Assembly (NCBI GenBank): GCA_943846715.1
Contig: OX044356.1
Span: 1,054,001 to 1,118,000, forward strand
Length of the DNA stretch: 64,000 nt
Direction of reading: 5' to 3'
Origin: TMED14 sp002378565
GTDB lineage: Bacteria > Bacteroidota > Bacteroidia > Flavobacteriales > Schleiferiaceae
The stretch's first letter is position 1, and each line of letters begins with the position of its first letter. The notes under the pieces are model-generated. The model ran no database searches, was not told the DNA's origin, and was given only the letters and a program-made list of their open reading frames with translations. This document shows, piece after piece, positions 26,737-35,433 of the stretch. A program made the translations under genes and the position numbers.

Positions 26737-27572
26737 GATGACAAATCCAATTGAGGGAATAACGTTTGAAGTGCTTGCACGTCCTCTGTGTAGGCGGCTT
26801 TAACTTGACTCAGCAACTCAAGCTCTTCCTGATTTTTTTCTGGCATTCGACCTGCATTGAATCGCAAGTACAAAGGAAGCAAAGCCTCCTGAACCCCATG
26901 AGGGATGAAGCGCTGCAATTGCAAACCTAACCGGTGCAACATCTTGCTTTTGATGGCCACCGTCGCATTGTGCTGAACAAAATCGTAGTGCTGATAGAAT
27001 GCCCCATCCAGACCAAGGAAATTGGCCATAGATGCCATGGCATCAGCAGGATTGCTAACCAGGTTCTCAAACGTGTCGACATGCACATGCTCCTCACCCA
27101 ATGCATCAATCCATGGCTTGAGGTAGTTGGCATAACGGCCGTGGCTTAGTAGCTGGGGGTCTGAGGCATAGCTTGCCCAGCTTGTGGTGATTCGCTTGGT
27201 CCGATGGCGCTCAAAACGGTACTGACTGTAGAGCCTGGCACCTGGCTCTCGCAATAGAAAAATGACCTTTGGCGGACCCGGCAAGGCAGGAATGTGCTTC
27301 AAGGCATTGTGCTGGTAGATATAGGCAGCCGTGGCCTCCATGCAGAGCTGACCTGGCTTGCGCCCCTTGAAGTAGGTGGCGTAGGTTGACAAATCATGAT
27401 CGATCACATTGGCCTGTCGATTGAAGCGACTGACTTGGTCTGCAAAGAAAAAAGTTTCCTTCACCGGGGAGGCGTAAATGTCCGGGTGTGCCGCTAGCCA
27501 GAAATACACTGAACTGGTACCCGATTTGGGCGCGCCGGCCACAATAATCTGGGGTAATTCAAGGGCTTGCAT
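26724..27572 (-). CDS. Sulfotransferase domain protein
   Basis: A 282-residue PAPS-dependent sulfotransferase. The 5'-phosphosulfate loop is AGAPKSGTSSV at 12-22 with K16; the 3'-phosphate motif is FLLREPGARLYSQYRF with R108 and S116. ETFFF at 39-43 and METATAAYIY-like residues fit the heparan N-deacetylase/sulfotransferase class fold. It heads the operon sulfotransferase-flippase-GT4 and is divergent from yfhO. Presence of two distinct sulfotransferases (the other at 23241-24149) suggests that at least two positions of the glycan, or two glycans, are sulfated. No PAPS-synthesis genes are in the window. Confidence 0.92.
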   Translation of the reverse strand: MQALELPQIIVAGAPKSGTSSVYFWLAAHPDIYASPVKETFFFADQVSRFNRQANVIDHDLSTYATYFKGRKPGQLCMEATAAYIYQHNALKHIPALPGPPKVIFLLREPGARLYSQYRFERHRTKRITTSWASYASDPQLLSHGRYANYLKPWIDALGEEHVHVDTFENLVSNPADAMASMANFLGLDGAFYQHYDFVQHNATVAIKSKMLHRLGLQLQRFIPHGVQEALLPLYLRFNAGRMPEKNQEELELLSQVKAAYTEDVQALQTLFPQLDLSSWVS

Positions 27573-27633
27573 CTGAGAGCCAAATTAAGGTGTTTTTCTT
27601 CGTAACATTGCCTTTAACCTTAACTCATCTCGC

Positions 27634-30114
27634 ATGTCTCTTTTCCAACGCGACAACTTGACGTCCTGGCTCTTGCCTATCGCAGTCCTTTTCACAGCTG
27701 TTGTCATTTATTTCTATCCCGTCATCCTTGGCGATCAGGTGATTGCACAAGATGACATCATGATGGGGTTGGCTAAAGGCAAAGAGATTGTTGATCACCG
27801 AGAAGCTACCGGTGAAGAGCCGCTCTGGACCAACAGCATGTTTTCCGGGATGCCAACTTTTCAAATTTCCACCGAATACCCCAACAACTGGCTGAGCCAT
27901 TTGCAGGGATTCATGTCCACGGTGATGATCAAACACAATGGCATCTACATCATCCTTTCATTGATGATTGGGTTTTTTGCCTTGATGCGCAGTGAAAAAG
28001 TGCGACCTGAACTTGCCACCATTGCAGCCTTAGCCTTTGGCTTCTCAGCCTTCTTTATCATCTCTCTTGCCGCAGGCCACAATGCGAAAATCCGTACGGC
28101 AGCTTACATGGCGCCCCTAATCATGGGCGTGCTTCTCACCTACAGGGGCAAGCATCTGGTTGGCTTTGCATTGACCGCGCTTTTCACAGGCTTGAGCATT
28201 CATGCCAACCACTTTCAGATCACTTACTACACGGCCATCCCTATTCTGGCTGCTGTCATCACCTATGGTTTCATCCGTTTCAAAGCAGGAGAAAGCCGAT
28301 CATGGATCAAGCAATCCTTCATCTTGTTGGCAGCTGCTGTTTTAGGTATTGGCCCCAACATTGGCAACCTCTGGTCTTCATCTGCTTACACGGAAGCCTC
28401 CATGCGTGGCGGCCATTCTGCCTTGGTTGAAGCCGAGGGCACCGGTGGGCTGGACTTTGACTATGCCATGAGCTGGTCTTATGGGCCTGCTGAAACGCTC
28501 AACTTGATCATCCCTAATGCCACGGGCGGTGGCGCAAAACAAAGCTACCCTGACAGCAAACTCCATGAACTCCTGGTGAACAATTTCCGTTCTCAAGGCA
28601 TGGGCAAACCCCTGGCTGAAAAGCAAGCTGAACAAGTGGTTGGCCAAGTGCTCTACTTTGGTGACCAATCCCTTGTCAACGGTGCTTATTATGTGGGCGC
28701 AGCCGTCTTCCTCTTGTTTCTCATTGGGCTATTCGTGGTCCGAGGTGCTACCCTGTGGCTTGCTTTAGGCAGCTTGCTATTGGTGCTATTGATGGCCTGG
28801 GGTAAGCATTTACCAGGTTTCAACGGGTTCCTCTTTGACCACATGCCATTGTACAACAAGTTCCGGGTGCCATCCATGGTACTTGTCGTGGCTTTCATGG
28901 TCATTCCATGGATTGGATTCAAAGGCTTAGAAGGCCTGCTTAACATGGACAAGGCCAAGGCCTTAACGATTTTGAAGCGAAGTGGCCTGATCGCCTTAGG
29001 TCTCTGTGGCGTTATCTACCTCTTTGGCGGCATGATCATGGGCTTGGAAGGTTCCAATGATGCTTATTGGGCTAGCAAAGGCCTACCCATGGACATCGTT
29101 CTGGATGACCGGTCTGGCCTGGTGAAAGCTTCAGCATTGCGCTCACTGATGATCATGGCAGCTGCCTGGTTGGCGCTATTCCTTCACCAACGCGGCACAT
29201 TGAAGACACCCCTGTTCATTGCAGCGCTAGGCTTGATCGTTGTGGGTGACTTGTGGTCCTTTGACAAGGACCAATTAGGCCATGAGGACTTCATCACACA
29301 GCAGGATGCCAATGCGCGTCTGCAGCCCACAGCAACTGACTTGTTCATCCTCAAGGATGCCGACCCGCATTACCGCGTGCTGAACACCACAGTCAACCTC
29401 ACAAGTGACTCTTACACCTCTGCCCATCACAAATCCATTGGGGGCTACCACGGAGCCAAATTGGCCCGCTACCAAGACTTGATTGCAGGGCCTATGTCTG
29501 CAGGTAAACTGCCAATCTTTGGTATGCTGAATGCCAAATGGTTCATTGTCTCTGATGGCCAAGGTGGCAACCGTGCGGAGCTGAACCCCGAAGCTTGCGG
29601 TCATGCCTGGTTCCCAACAGAAATACGGGTGGTGGATGGCGCCAACGAAGCCATGGATGCCATCAGCGCAGAAGGTTTCAACCCTAAGACCACTGCCATT
29701 GTTGAGTCTGACATGATTGACCCTGAAGATGCTGGCAGCTATGCAGCAACACTTCGTTCTGCAACTGACAGCTCTTTTGAAGCAAGCATTGACATCGTTA
29801 AATACGCTGCCAATGTCTTGACCTACCAGGTGAAGAACCTAAGCGAGGACCGCTACGTGCTTTTTTCAGAGGTCTTCTACCAGGCGCCAGGCCAGGCATG
29901 GACATTGACTGCAGACGGTGTTGATCTTGACATCTTACGCGCCAATTACATCCTTCGCTCTGCCGTGATTCCTGCGGGAACCAAGGAACTGGTTTTTGCC
30001 TTCCATCCTGAGACTTACCGCAAAGGGGAAAGCGTCAACTTGCTGTTCAGTATACTCCTTTTGCTCACCTTATTGGGTGCTGGATGGGCTGAACTCCGCG
30101 CAAAGCAAGACTGA
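27634..30114 (+). CDS. YfhO-family membrane protein
   Basis: An 826-residue inner-membrane protein with around a dozen helices in the first 550 residues and a beta-rich extracytoplasmic C-terminal part, closing with another membrane helix (LLFSILLLLTLLGAGW). The segments VIAQDDIMMGLAKGKEI, PLWTNSMFSGMPTFQI and the later YNKFRVPSMVLV and GYHGAKLARYQDL are characteristic of the Bacteroidota YfhO group. YfhO proteins resemble GT-C glycosyltransferases; in Firmicutes they glycosylate lipoteichoic acids, so a lipid-linked sugar transfer outside the membrane is a fair inference. The stop is one base from the next gene's start (30116). Confidence 0.92.
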   Translation: MSLFQRDNLTSWLLPIAVLFTAVVIYFYPVILGDQVIAQDDIMMGLAKGKEIVDHREATGEEPLWTNSMFSGMPTFQISTEYPNNWLSHLQGFMSTVMIKHNGIYIILSLMIGFFALMRSEKVRPELATIAALAFGFSAFFIISLAAGHNAKIRTAAYMAPLIMGVLLTYRGKHLVGFALTALFTGLSIHANHFQITYYTAIPILAAVITYGFIRFKAGESRSWIKQSFILLAAAVLGIGPNIGNLWSSSAYTEASMRGGHSALVEAEGTGGLDFDYAMSWSYGPAETLNLIIPNATGGGAKQSYPDSKLHELLVNNFRSQGMGKPLAEKQAEQVVGQVLYFGDQSLVNGAYYVGAAVFLLFLIGLFVVRGATLWLALGSLLLVLLMAWGKHLPGFNGFLFDHMPLYNKFRVPSMVLVVAFMVIPWIGFKGLEGLLNMDKAKALTILKRSGLIALGLCGVIYLFGGMIMGLEGSNDAYWASKGLPMDIVLDDRSGLVKASALRSLMIMAAAWLALFLHQRGTLKTPLFIAALGLIVVGDLWSFDKDQLGHEDFITQQDANARLQPTATDLFILKDADPHYRVLNTTVNLTSDSYTSAHHKSIGGYHGAKLARYQDLIAGPMSAGKLPIFGMLNAKWFIVSDGQGGNRAELNPEACGHAWFPTEIRVVDGANEAMDAISAEGFNPKTTAIVESDMIDPEDAGSYAATLRSATDSSFEASIDIVKYAANVLTYQVKNLSEDRYVLFSEVFYQAPGQAWTLTADGVDLDILRANYILRSAVIPAGTKELVFAFHPETYRKGESVNLLFSILLLLTLLGAGWAELRAKQD

Positions 30115-30115
30115 C

Positions 30116-31384
30116 ATGAAACTGCTTGTCATCTCCTACTATTGGCCGCCTGCGGGTGGTCCGGGGGTGCAGCGATGGCTCAAGACAGCCCTTGCACTGC
30201 AAGATCAAGGGCATCACGTTGAGGTGTTAACCGTTGACCCAAAGGCAGCAACCTATCCTCTGAAGGACATGAGCTTGCTGAAGGAAAGCGAATCCCTCAC
30301 CGTTCATCACAGTGGCGCAACGGATTGGTTCAAGCGCTACCAACAACTGACCCGGCGCAAAGAGGTTCCCTTCAGTGGCTTTGCCAATCAAGCAGGCACG
30401 CCTGGCCCCTTGCAAAAGCTGTCACGCTTCATCCGGGGCAACTGCTTTTTGCCTGACCCAAGAAAGGGGTGGAACAAGCAAGCCACTGCTCTAGCCAACA
30501 AGCTATTGCAGTCCAAGGACTGGGACCTCATCATCACCACGGGACCGCCCCACTCCACCCATTTAATCGGGCAAACCCTGCAAAAAACCCATGGCATCAC
30601 CTGGTGGGCAGATTTCAGGGACCCTTGGACCGATATCTACTATTATGATCAGTTCTACCCCACCCGATGGGCCAGAAGAAAAGACATGGCCATGGAGCAA
30701 TCTGTGCTCAGTCAAGCAGACCGAATCCTTTGTGTCAGTGAGGATTTGAAGCGATTACTCAGCAGCAAAGTCAAGCGATCCAGCAATGATTTTCACATCA
30801 TGCCTAACGGCTACGACCCTCAAGACTTCAGCGATGCAGCCAGTCAGCCAAGCAATGAAGCCTTCACTCTGGCATACACTGGCACATTGACCCTTCAATA
30901 CCCTTTGGATGCACTCTACAAAGCCATTCAAGGGGTGATCGATGCCAGCCAAGCCATCAACTTGGTTATAGCAGGTCGTCCCGCCAAAGAATGCGTTGAC
31001 CAATTGCAGCAGATGGCAAGGGTATCCAATGGATTATTCAGCTTCAAGGCATTGGGCTACTTGCCCCATGCAGAATCTGTCAAAGTGCTGGAACGTGCAG
31101 ATGCTTTGCTTTTGCTGATTCCTGATTTGCCCAACAACAAAGGCATTCTCACAGGTAAATTGTTTGAATACATCGGCTCAGGTCGACCCATATGGGGGTT
31201 TGGGCCAGATGGTTCAGATGCACAAGCTATCCTTGACAATGTCAACGCAGGCAAGCTCCACGAGGATCCCAACAAGGCCAGTCAACAATTGCTGTCATGG
31301 ATGCATGACTGCCCGAGTGGGGCAAGCCAATCAGGCAAAGAAGCCTACACCCGAGCCGGCCTGGCAAAGGCCTTGATGGCTTAA
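30116..31384 (+). CDS. Glycosyltransferase family 4 protein
   Basis: A 422-residue GT-B enzyme, started at the ATG at 30116 one base after the yfhO stop; the frame is open upstream but within yfhO. N-terminal ISYYWPPAGGPGVQRWLK is a hallmark of a Bacteroidota GT4 group. FLPDPRKGWNKQA and WWADFRDPWTDIYYYD follow, then IMPNGYDPQDF and the donor-site segment KGILTGKLFEYIGSGRPIWG. It is co-transcribed with yfhO and probably adds a sugar in the cytoplasm to the same glycan. It is convergent with carB, with 15 bp between stops and no clear hairpin. Confidence 0.92.
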   Translation: MKLLVISYYWPPAGGPGVQRWLKTALALQDQGHHVEVLTVDPKAATYPLKDMSLLKESESLTVHHSGATDWFKRYQQLTRRKEVPFSGFANQAGTPGPLQKLSRFIRGNCFLPDPRKGWNKQATALANKLLQSKDWDLIITTGPPHSTHLIGQTLQKTHGITWWADFRDPWTDIYYYDQFYPTRWARRKDMAMEQSVLSQADRILCVSEDLKRLLSSKVKRSSNDFHIMPNGYDPQDFSDAASQPSNEAFTLAYTGTLTLQYPLDALYKAIQGVIDASQAINLVIAGRPAKECVDQLQQMARVSNGLFSFKALGYLPHAESVKVLERADALLLLIPDLPNNKGILTGKLFEYIGSGRPIWGFGPDGSDAQAILDNVNAGKLHEDPNKASQQLLSWMHDCPSGASQSGKEAYTRAGLAKALMA

Positions 31385-31399
31385 TAGATTGAGAGAATG

Positions 31400-34246
31400 C
31401 TACCTTGAGAGGTAGTAGTTCCTTTCGGAATAGACCTTTCGGAAGAAGGGATCCTTGAGGTCCTTGATGAAGTGGATAGCCTCACCTGTTGATTTCATCT
31501 GTGGCCCAAGGGTCTTGTTGACATTGGGGAATTTATCAAAGCTGAACACGGGCACCTTGATGGCATAACCATCCAAATGGGGTTTGAAATTGAAGTCCTT
31601 CACTTTCGCCTCACCCATCATCACCTTAGCTGCCGCATTGACATAGGATTCACCGTATGCCTTGCAAATGAAGGGCACGGTACGTGAAGCCCTAGGATTG
31701 GCTTCAATGATATAAACGACTTCATCCTTGATGGCAAACTGTATGTTGATCAAGCCAACGGTACCTAAAGCCATGGCAATGGTCTCCGTGTGCTCACGGA
31801 TTTGATCCATCACCAATTCTCCCAAATTGAATGGCGGTAAGGTGGCATGGGAATCACCTGAATGCACCCCACAAGGCTCAACATGCTCCATCACGCCAAT
31901 GATGTAAACATCTTCCCCGTCACAAATGGCATCGGTCTCTGCTTCAATGGCGCCATCAAGGTATTGGTCCAACAAGACATTGCCATCAAAATTCTTGAAC
32001 AATTCCACCACATGGGTTTCCAATTCTTCATCGTTAATGACAATCTTCATGCCTTGACCCCCAAGGACATAGGATGGACGAACCAAAATGGGGTAACCCA
32101 ACTTTTCTGCAACCAACCGCGCTTCATCCGATTTTTTAATCACATCAAACTTAGGGTAGGGAATGCCTAGGTCCTTCAAGGTGTTTGAGAAACGGCCGCG
32201 ATCTTCTGCAAGATCCAAGGATTCAAAATTGGTACCAATGACCTTGATGCCAAACCGCTCCAGCTTCTCTGCCAGCTTCAATGCGGTCTGCCCGCCAAGC
32301 TGTACAATAACCCCCACGGGCTTTTCATGCCGGATGATGTCGTAGATATGCTCCCAAAAAACCGGCTCAAAGTAGAGCTTGTCTGCGGTGTCAAAATCGG
32401 TGGATACCGTTTCGGGGTTGCAGTTGATCATGATGGTCTCATAGCCACATTCTTTAGCTGCTAGGACACCGTGGACACAGGAGTAGTCAAATTCAATGCC
32501 TTGACCAATGCGGTTGGGACCTGATCCCAAGACAATGATTTTCTTTTTGTCACTCACCTCAGACTCGTTCTCTGCAAAGGACTCACCCCCAGCAAGGGTC
32601 ATTGGCATTTCAAACGTGCTGTAGTAATACGGCGTTTGTGCAGGGAATTCAGCAGCACAGGTGTCCACCAATTTCCACACCCGCTCAATGCCCATCTCCA
32701 CACGCAGGTTATGGATGTCACTTTCCAAGCAATGGGTCATGTGAGCAATCTGGCGATCAGCAAAGCCTTTCATCTTTGCGTCCAAAAGAAGCTCCTTGGG
32801 CAAATTGGCCAGGGCATGTCCTTCAAGTCGGGTTTGTGTTTCAACCAAGGCCTCAATTTGCTTCAAGAACCACATGTCAATTTTGGTGATTTCATGGATT
32901 TTCCGCAAGGCAATACCCATCTGCATGGCATCGTACAAAACAAAGATGCGATCCCACGAGGCGTGCTCCAGTTTGTGAAGAATGATGGCTTGATCCCGCA
33001 ACCCTTTGCCATCAGCACCTAAACCATTGCGTCTTATCTCTAAGGACTGTGCCGCTTTGTGCAAGGCTTCCTGAAAGGTTCTGCCAATACCCATCACTTC
33101 ACCCACGGATTTCATTTGCAATCCCAAGCGGCGATCTGCGCCTTCAAACTTGTCAAAGTTCCAACGGGGGATTTTAACAATCACGTAATCCAAGGTTGGC
33201 TCAAAGTAAGCCGTGGTGGTTTTGGTGATTTGGTTGTTGAGTTCATCCAAGGTGTAGCCGATGGCTAACTTGGCTGCTACTTTCGCGATAGGGTAACCTG
33301 TTGCCTTGGAGGCCAGTGCTGAGGATCGAGACACCCTTGGGTTGATCTCAATGGCAACAATGTCCTCCTTTTCATCAGGGCTCACAGCAAATTGTGCATT
33401 GCATCCACCAGCAAAATTGCCAATCGAACGCATCATCAAGATGGCCATGTCACGCATGCGTTGGTAGGCCGTATCACTCAATGTCATGGCAGGAGCCACG
33501 GTGATGGAGTCTCCTGTATGAATCCCCATGGGATCCATGTTTTCAATGGAACAAATGATGATGACATTGTCATTTTTGTCGCGAAGCAGTTCCAGTTCGT
33601 ACTCTTTCCAACCCAACAAGGCCTTGTCAATCATCACTTCATGCACGGGACTTGATTCCAATCCACGATGCAAAGAATCCTCAAATTCCTCCTTGTTCCA
33701 GACAAAGGAGGCGCCCGTTCCAGCCAGCGTGTAGGAAGGTCGAACACAAAGGGGAAAGCCAAATTCTTGTGCAATCTCCTGGCCATTCAAGTAGCTCTTA
33801 GCAATTCTTGAAGGCGCTACACCCACGCCAATTTTAGTCATCAATTGCTTGAATAGTTCACGATCTTCAGTGATATTGATGGCATCGATGTCAACACCTA
33901 TGATTTCAACGCCGTATTTTTCCCACACGCCTTGGCTGTCTGCTTCAATGCATAGGTTCAATGCTGTCTGGCCACCAACAGTTGGTAAAACGCAATCGAT
34001 GTCTCTCTCCTTCAAAATCTTTTCAATGGATTCAACATCCAAAGGCAGCAAGTAAATGTGATCTGCAACAACCTCGTCGGTCATGATGGTCGCGGGATTG
34101 GAGTTGATCAATGAAACCTCAATGCCTTCCTCACGAAGGGATCTAGCTGCTTGAGATCCCGCGTAATCAAATTCACAAGCCTGTCCGATGACGATGGGTC
34201 CGCTACCGATAATGAGGACGGATTTGATGTTGGTGTTGCGTGGCAT
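31400..34246 (-). CDS. carB: Carbamoyl-phosphate synthase large subunit (without MGS domain)
   Basis: Makes carbamoyl phosphate for pyrimidine and arginine synthesis. I start at the ATG at 34246 (948 residues, MPRNTNIKSVLIIGSGPIVIGQ); a TTG 18 bp further up is in frame but atypical. Both ATP-grasp halves are visible: SGPIVIGQACEFDYAG with VRPSYTLAGTG and EINPRVSRSSALASKATGYP in the first, SGPNRIGQGIEFDYSCVH with VRPSYVLGGQGM and IEANPRASRTVPF in the second. The protein stops shortly after KVPVFSFDKFPNVNKTLGPQMKSTGE, so the roughly 130-residue MGS-like regulatory domain of the E. coli protein is absent. UMP and ornithine control of the E. coli kind is therefore unlikely. carA is not adjacent. 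Confidence 0.96.
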   Translation of the reverse strand: MPRNTNIKSVLIIGSGPIVIGQACEFDYAGSQAARSLREEGIEVSLINSNPATIMTDEVVADHIYLLPLDVESIEKILKERDIDCVLPTVGGQTALNLCIEADSQGVWEKYGVEIIGVDIDAINITEDRELFKQLMTKIGVGVAPSRIAKSYLNGQEIAQEFGFPLCVRPSYTLAGTGASFVWNKEEFEDSLHRGLESSPVHEVMIDKALLGWKEYELELLRDKNDNVIIICSIENMDPMGIHTGDSITVAPAMTLSDTAYQRMRDMAILMMRSIGNFAGGCNAQFAVSPDEKEDIVAIEINPRVSRSSALASKATGYPIAKVAAKLAIGYTLDELNNQITKTTTAYFEPTLDYVIVKIPRWNFDKFEGADRRLGLQMKSVGEVMGIGRTFQEALHKAAQSLEIRRNGLGADGKGLRDQAIILHKLEHASWDRIFVLYDAMQMGIALRKIHEITKIDMWFLKQIEALVETQTRLEGHALANLPKELLLDAKMKGFADRQIAHMTHCLESDIHNLRVEMGIERVWKLVDTCAAEFPAQTPYYYSTFEMPMTLAGGESFAENESEVSDKKKIIVLGSGPNRIGQGIEFDYSCVHGVLAAKECGYETIMINCNPETVSTDFDTADKLYFEPVFWEHIYDIIRHEKPVGVIVQLGGQTALKLAEKLERFGIKVIGTNFESLDLAEDRGRFSNTLKDLGIPYPKFDVIKKSDEARLVAEKLGYPILVRPSYVLGGQGMKIVINDEELETHVVELFKNFDGNVLLDQYLDGAIEAETDAICDGEDVYIIGVMEHVEPCGVHSGDSHATLPPFNLGELVMDQIREHTETIAMALGTVGLINIQFAIKDEVVYIIEANPRASRTVPFICKAYGESYVNAAAKVMMGEAKVKDFNFKPHLDGYAIKVPVFSFDKFPNVNKTLGPQMKSTGEAIHFIKDLKDPFFRKVYSERNYYLSR

Positions 34247-34261
34247 AGTCTTAGGTTCCTT

Positions 34262-34293
34262 CAAAAATCGGTTGCAATGGGTGTATCACCAAA
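34262..34293 (-). promoter_or_regulatory. Candidate carB promoter (TTTG-N20-GATTTTTG)
   Basis: Minus strand: TTTG (34293-34290), a 20-nt spacer and GATTTTTG (34269-34262), one base off the TAnnTTTG -7 consensus. It lies between the rpmH terminator and the carB start. Confidence 0.38.
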
Positions 34294-34302
34294 TGTGAGC
34301 GC

Positions 34303-34332
34303 AAAAAAAAGGTGCTGCAACAGCAACACCTT
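34303..34332 (-). terminator. Terminator of rpmH
   Basis: On the minus strand AAGGTG...CTG pairs with CAGCACCTT (3-nt bulge, short loop), followed by a run of eight T. It begins about 25 bp after the rpmH stop. Confidence 0.7.
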
Positions 34333-34355
34333 CAAAGTCGTTGAATCATGACGCA

Positions 34356-34514
34356 TTAGCCTTTGTGGCTGCCTGCGTGAGATACTGTCAATTGTGCACG
34401 TCCTTTTGAACGACGGCGCAAGACAACGCGTCGGCCATTGGCTGAACTCATGCGCTCACGGAATCCGTGTTTGTTCTTGCGCTTGCGGGTAGATGGTTGG
34501 TATGTGCGTTTCAT
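34356..34514 (-). CDS. rpmH: 50S ribosomal protein L34
   Basis: A 52-residue basic protein, shorter than most gene finders report by default. It begins MKRTYQPSTRKRKNKHGF, continues RERMSSANGRRVVLRRRSKG and ends SHAGSHKG, which is the L34 signature with a small C-terminal extension. L34 sits in the large ribosomal subunit close to 23S rRNA domain I. The gene has its own promoter-like element upstream and a hairpin terminator downstream, so it is a monocistronic unit. It is not next to dnaA or rnpA here, unlike in many other phyla. Confidence 0.97.
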   Translation of the reverse strand: MKRTYQPSTRKRKNKHGFRERMSSANGRRVVLRRRSKGRAQLTVSHAGSHKG

Positions 34515-34534
34515 GACAGCTTTATTTCGGGGTG

Positions 34535-34566
34535 CAAATATAGGCAGAGATTTTAGGTTTCCACAA
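34535..34566 (-). promoter_or_regulatory. Candidate rpmH promoter (TTG-N21-TATATTTG)
   Basis: Minus strand: TTG (34566-34564), 21-nt spacer, TATATTTG (34542-34535), a full match to the Bacteroidota -7 consensus. It predicts a leader of about 15 nt. Confidence 0.55.
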
Positions 34567-34600
34567 GGATCTCAAAGAAAAATTTGGCAATCGACTGAAC

Positions 34601-35038
34601 TCAATCCGATCCAACCCAATATTCCCAGTGATCAGTGCCACAGGAAAGTGCAGTTGGCCCTATTTTTTCCTTTTCAGAGACCCAATACCCCCAGGAAGTC
34701 CACTCACCTTCCCTGAAAAGCCGCATTCTAATGGTTGCGCAATTACCTGAAGCTCCATCGTGCCAATTATTGACTCGTAATACCACACTGTCAGTAAAAA
34801 AAGGCCGCCTATAAACATCAACGTCTAGCACTTCCCAGAAATGGAACTCCTCCATGGGTACGGTAAGCACTGAGTCTCCTTTGACCCATATTTCAATGAC
34901 TGGCGTCGAAAAGGAAGCATTATCATGATGGCTTTTCACAACCTCCACAATGAAACCCTCCTCCTGAACATACCTCGATGTACAAGACAAAAGAAGCAAA
35001 CAGCAAATGCTTACCTTGAATAGTAGCCTAGCTTTCAT
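34601..35038 (-). CDS. Small lipoprotein, paralogue of its upstream neighbour
   Basis: A 145-residue protein of no family I recognise. The N-terminus MKARLLFKVSICCLLLLSC is a signal peptide II with the lipid Cys at 19. The rest is beta-rich and aromatic: EEFHFWEVLDVDVYR, a VLRVNNWHDG strand, then CATIRMRLFREGEWTSWGYW and a late SCGTD. The same order of landmarks (FH.F..., YR, D.V, a W, C..(L/I)R.R.(Y/F)..G.W, SC) occurs in the lipoprotein just upstream, so the two look like a tandem duplication. The start overlaps that gene's stop as ATGA. An immunity or binding role is only a guess from the RHS context. Confidence 0.72.
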   Translation of the reverse strand: MKARLLFKVSICCLLLLSCTSRYVQEEGFIVEVVKSHHDNASFSTPVIEIWVKGDSVLTVPMEEFHFWEVLDVDVYRRPFFTDSVVLRVNNWHDGASGNCATIRMRLFREGEWTSWGYWVSEKEKIGPTALSCGTDHWEYWVGSD

Positions 35039-35433
35039 TTAACAATATATCGGTAGTTATAAAAGCCTTCACAGCTAGAATTGTAGGATGACATCCTTAG
35101 CGTTTTACGATGCCACTTCCCATCGTGGTATACCCTAAAACGAAGTGACTCACAACGGTAAGACCAATAATCAATATTGAAATCTACCGTATCCCCTGAT
35201 TTCAACTCCCTATAAAAGCTTATTTCATCAAAGCTATGGAAATTGCCAAAACCAAGCGTATCACATGCATCATAGTTCAACCTAACAATAATACGTTGCG
35301 CCCTTGGAAAGGGATCGTCGCGATTTCTTCTGAATGCTTCAGCAAAAACTCCGTCTACCTGCAGGTCTATAGAGTTACAAGACATTGTCAAGAGGACCAA
35401 ACAGGTCAATGCAGAAAAGCAACTTATCCTCAT
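35035..35433 (-). CDS. Small lipoprotein, paralogue of its downstream neighbour
   Basis: A 132-residue lipoprotein with signal peptide MRISCFSALTCLVLLTMSC (lipid Cys at 19). I start at the ATG at 35433, whose first base is the last base of the GH16-like stop (TGATG); a GTG three bases earlier is possible. NFHSFDEISFYRELKSGDTVDFNIDYW, ESLRFRVYHDGKW and a late SSC can be aligned with the next gene. No known domain is recognised. Base composition is AT-richer than the housekeeping genes around. It is probably made together with the GH16-like protein and the second lipoprotein. Confidence 0.72.
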   Translation of the reverse strand: MRISCFSALTCLVLLTMSCNSIDLQVDGVFAEAFRRNRDDPFPRAQRIIVRLNYDACDTLGFGNFHSFDEISFYRELKSGDTVDFNIDYWSYRCESLRFRVYHDGKWHRKTLRMSSYNSSCEGFYNYRYIVK

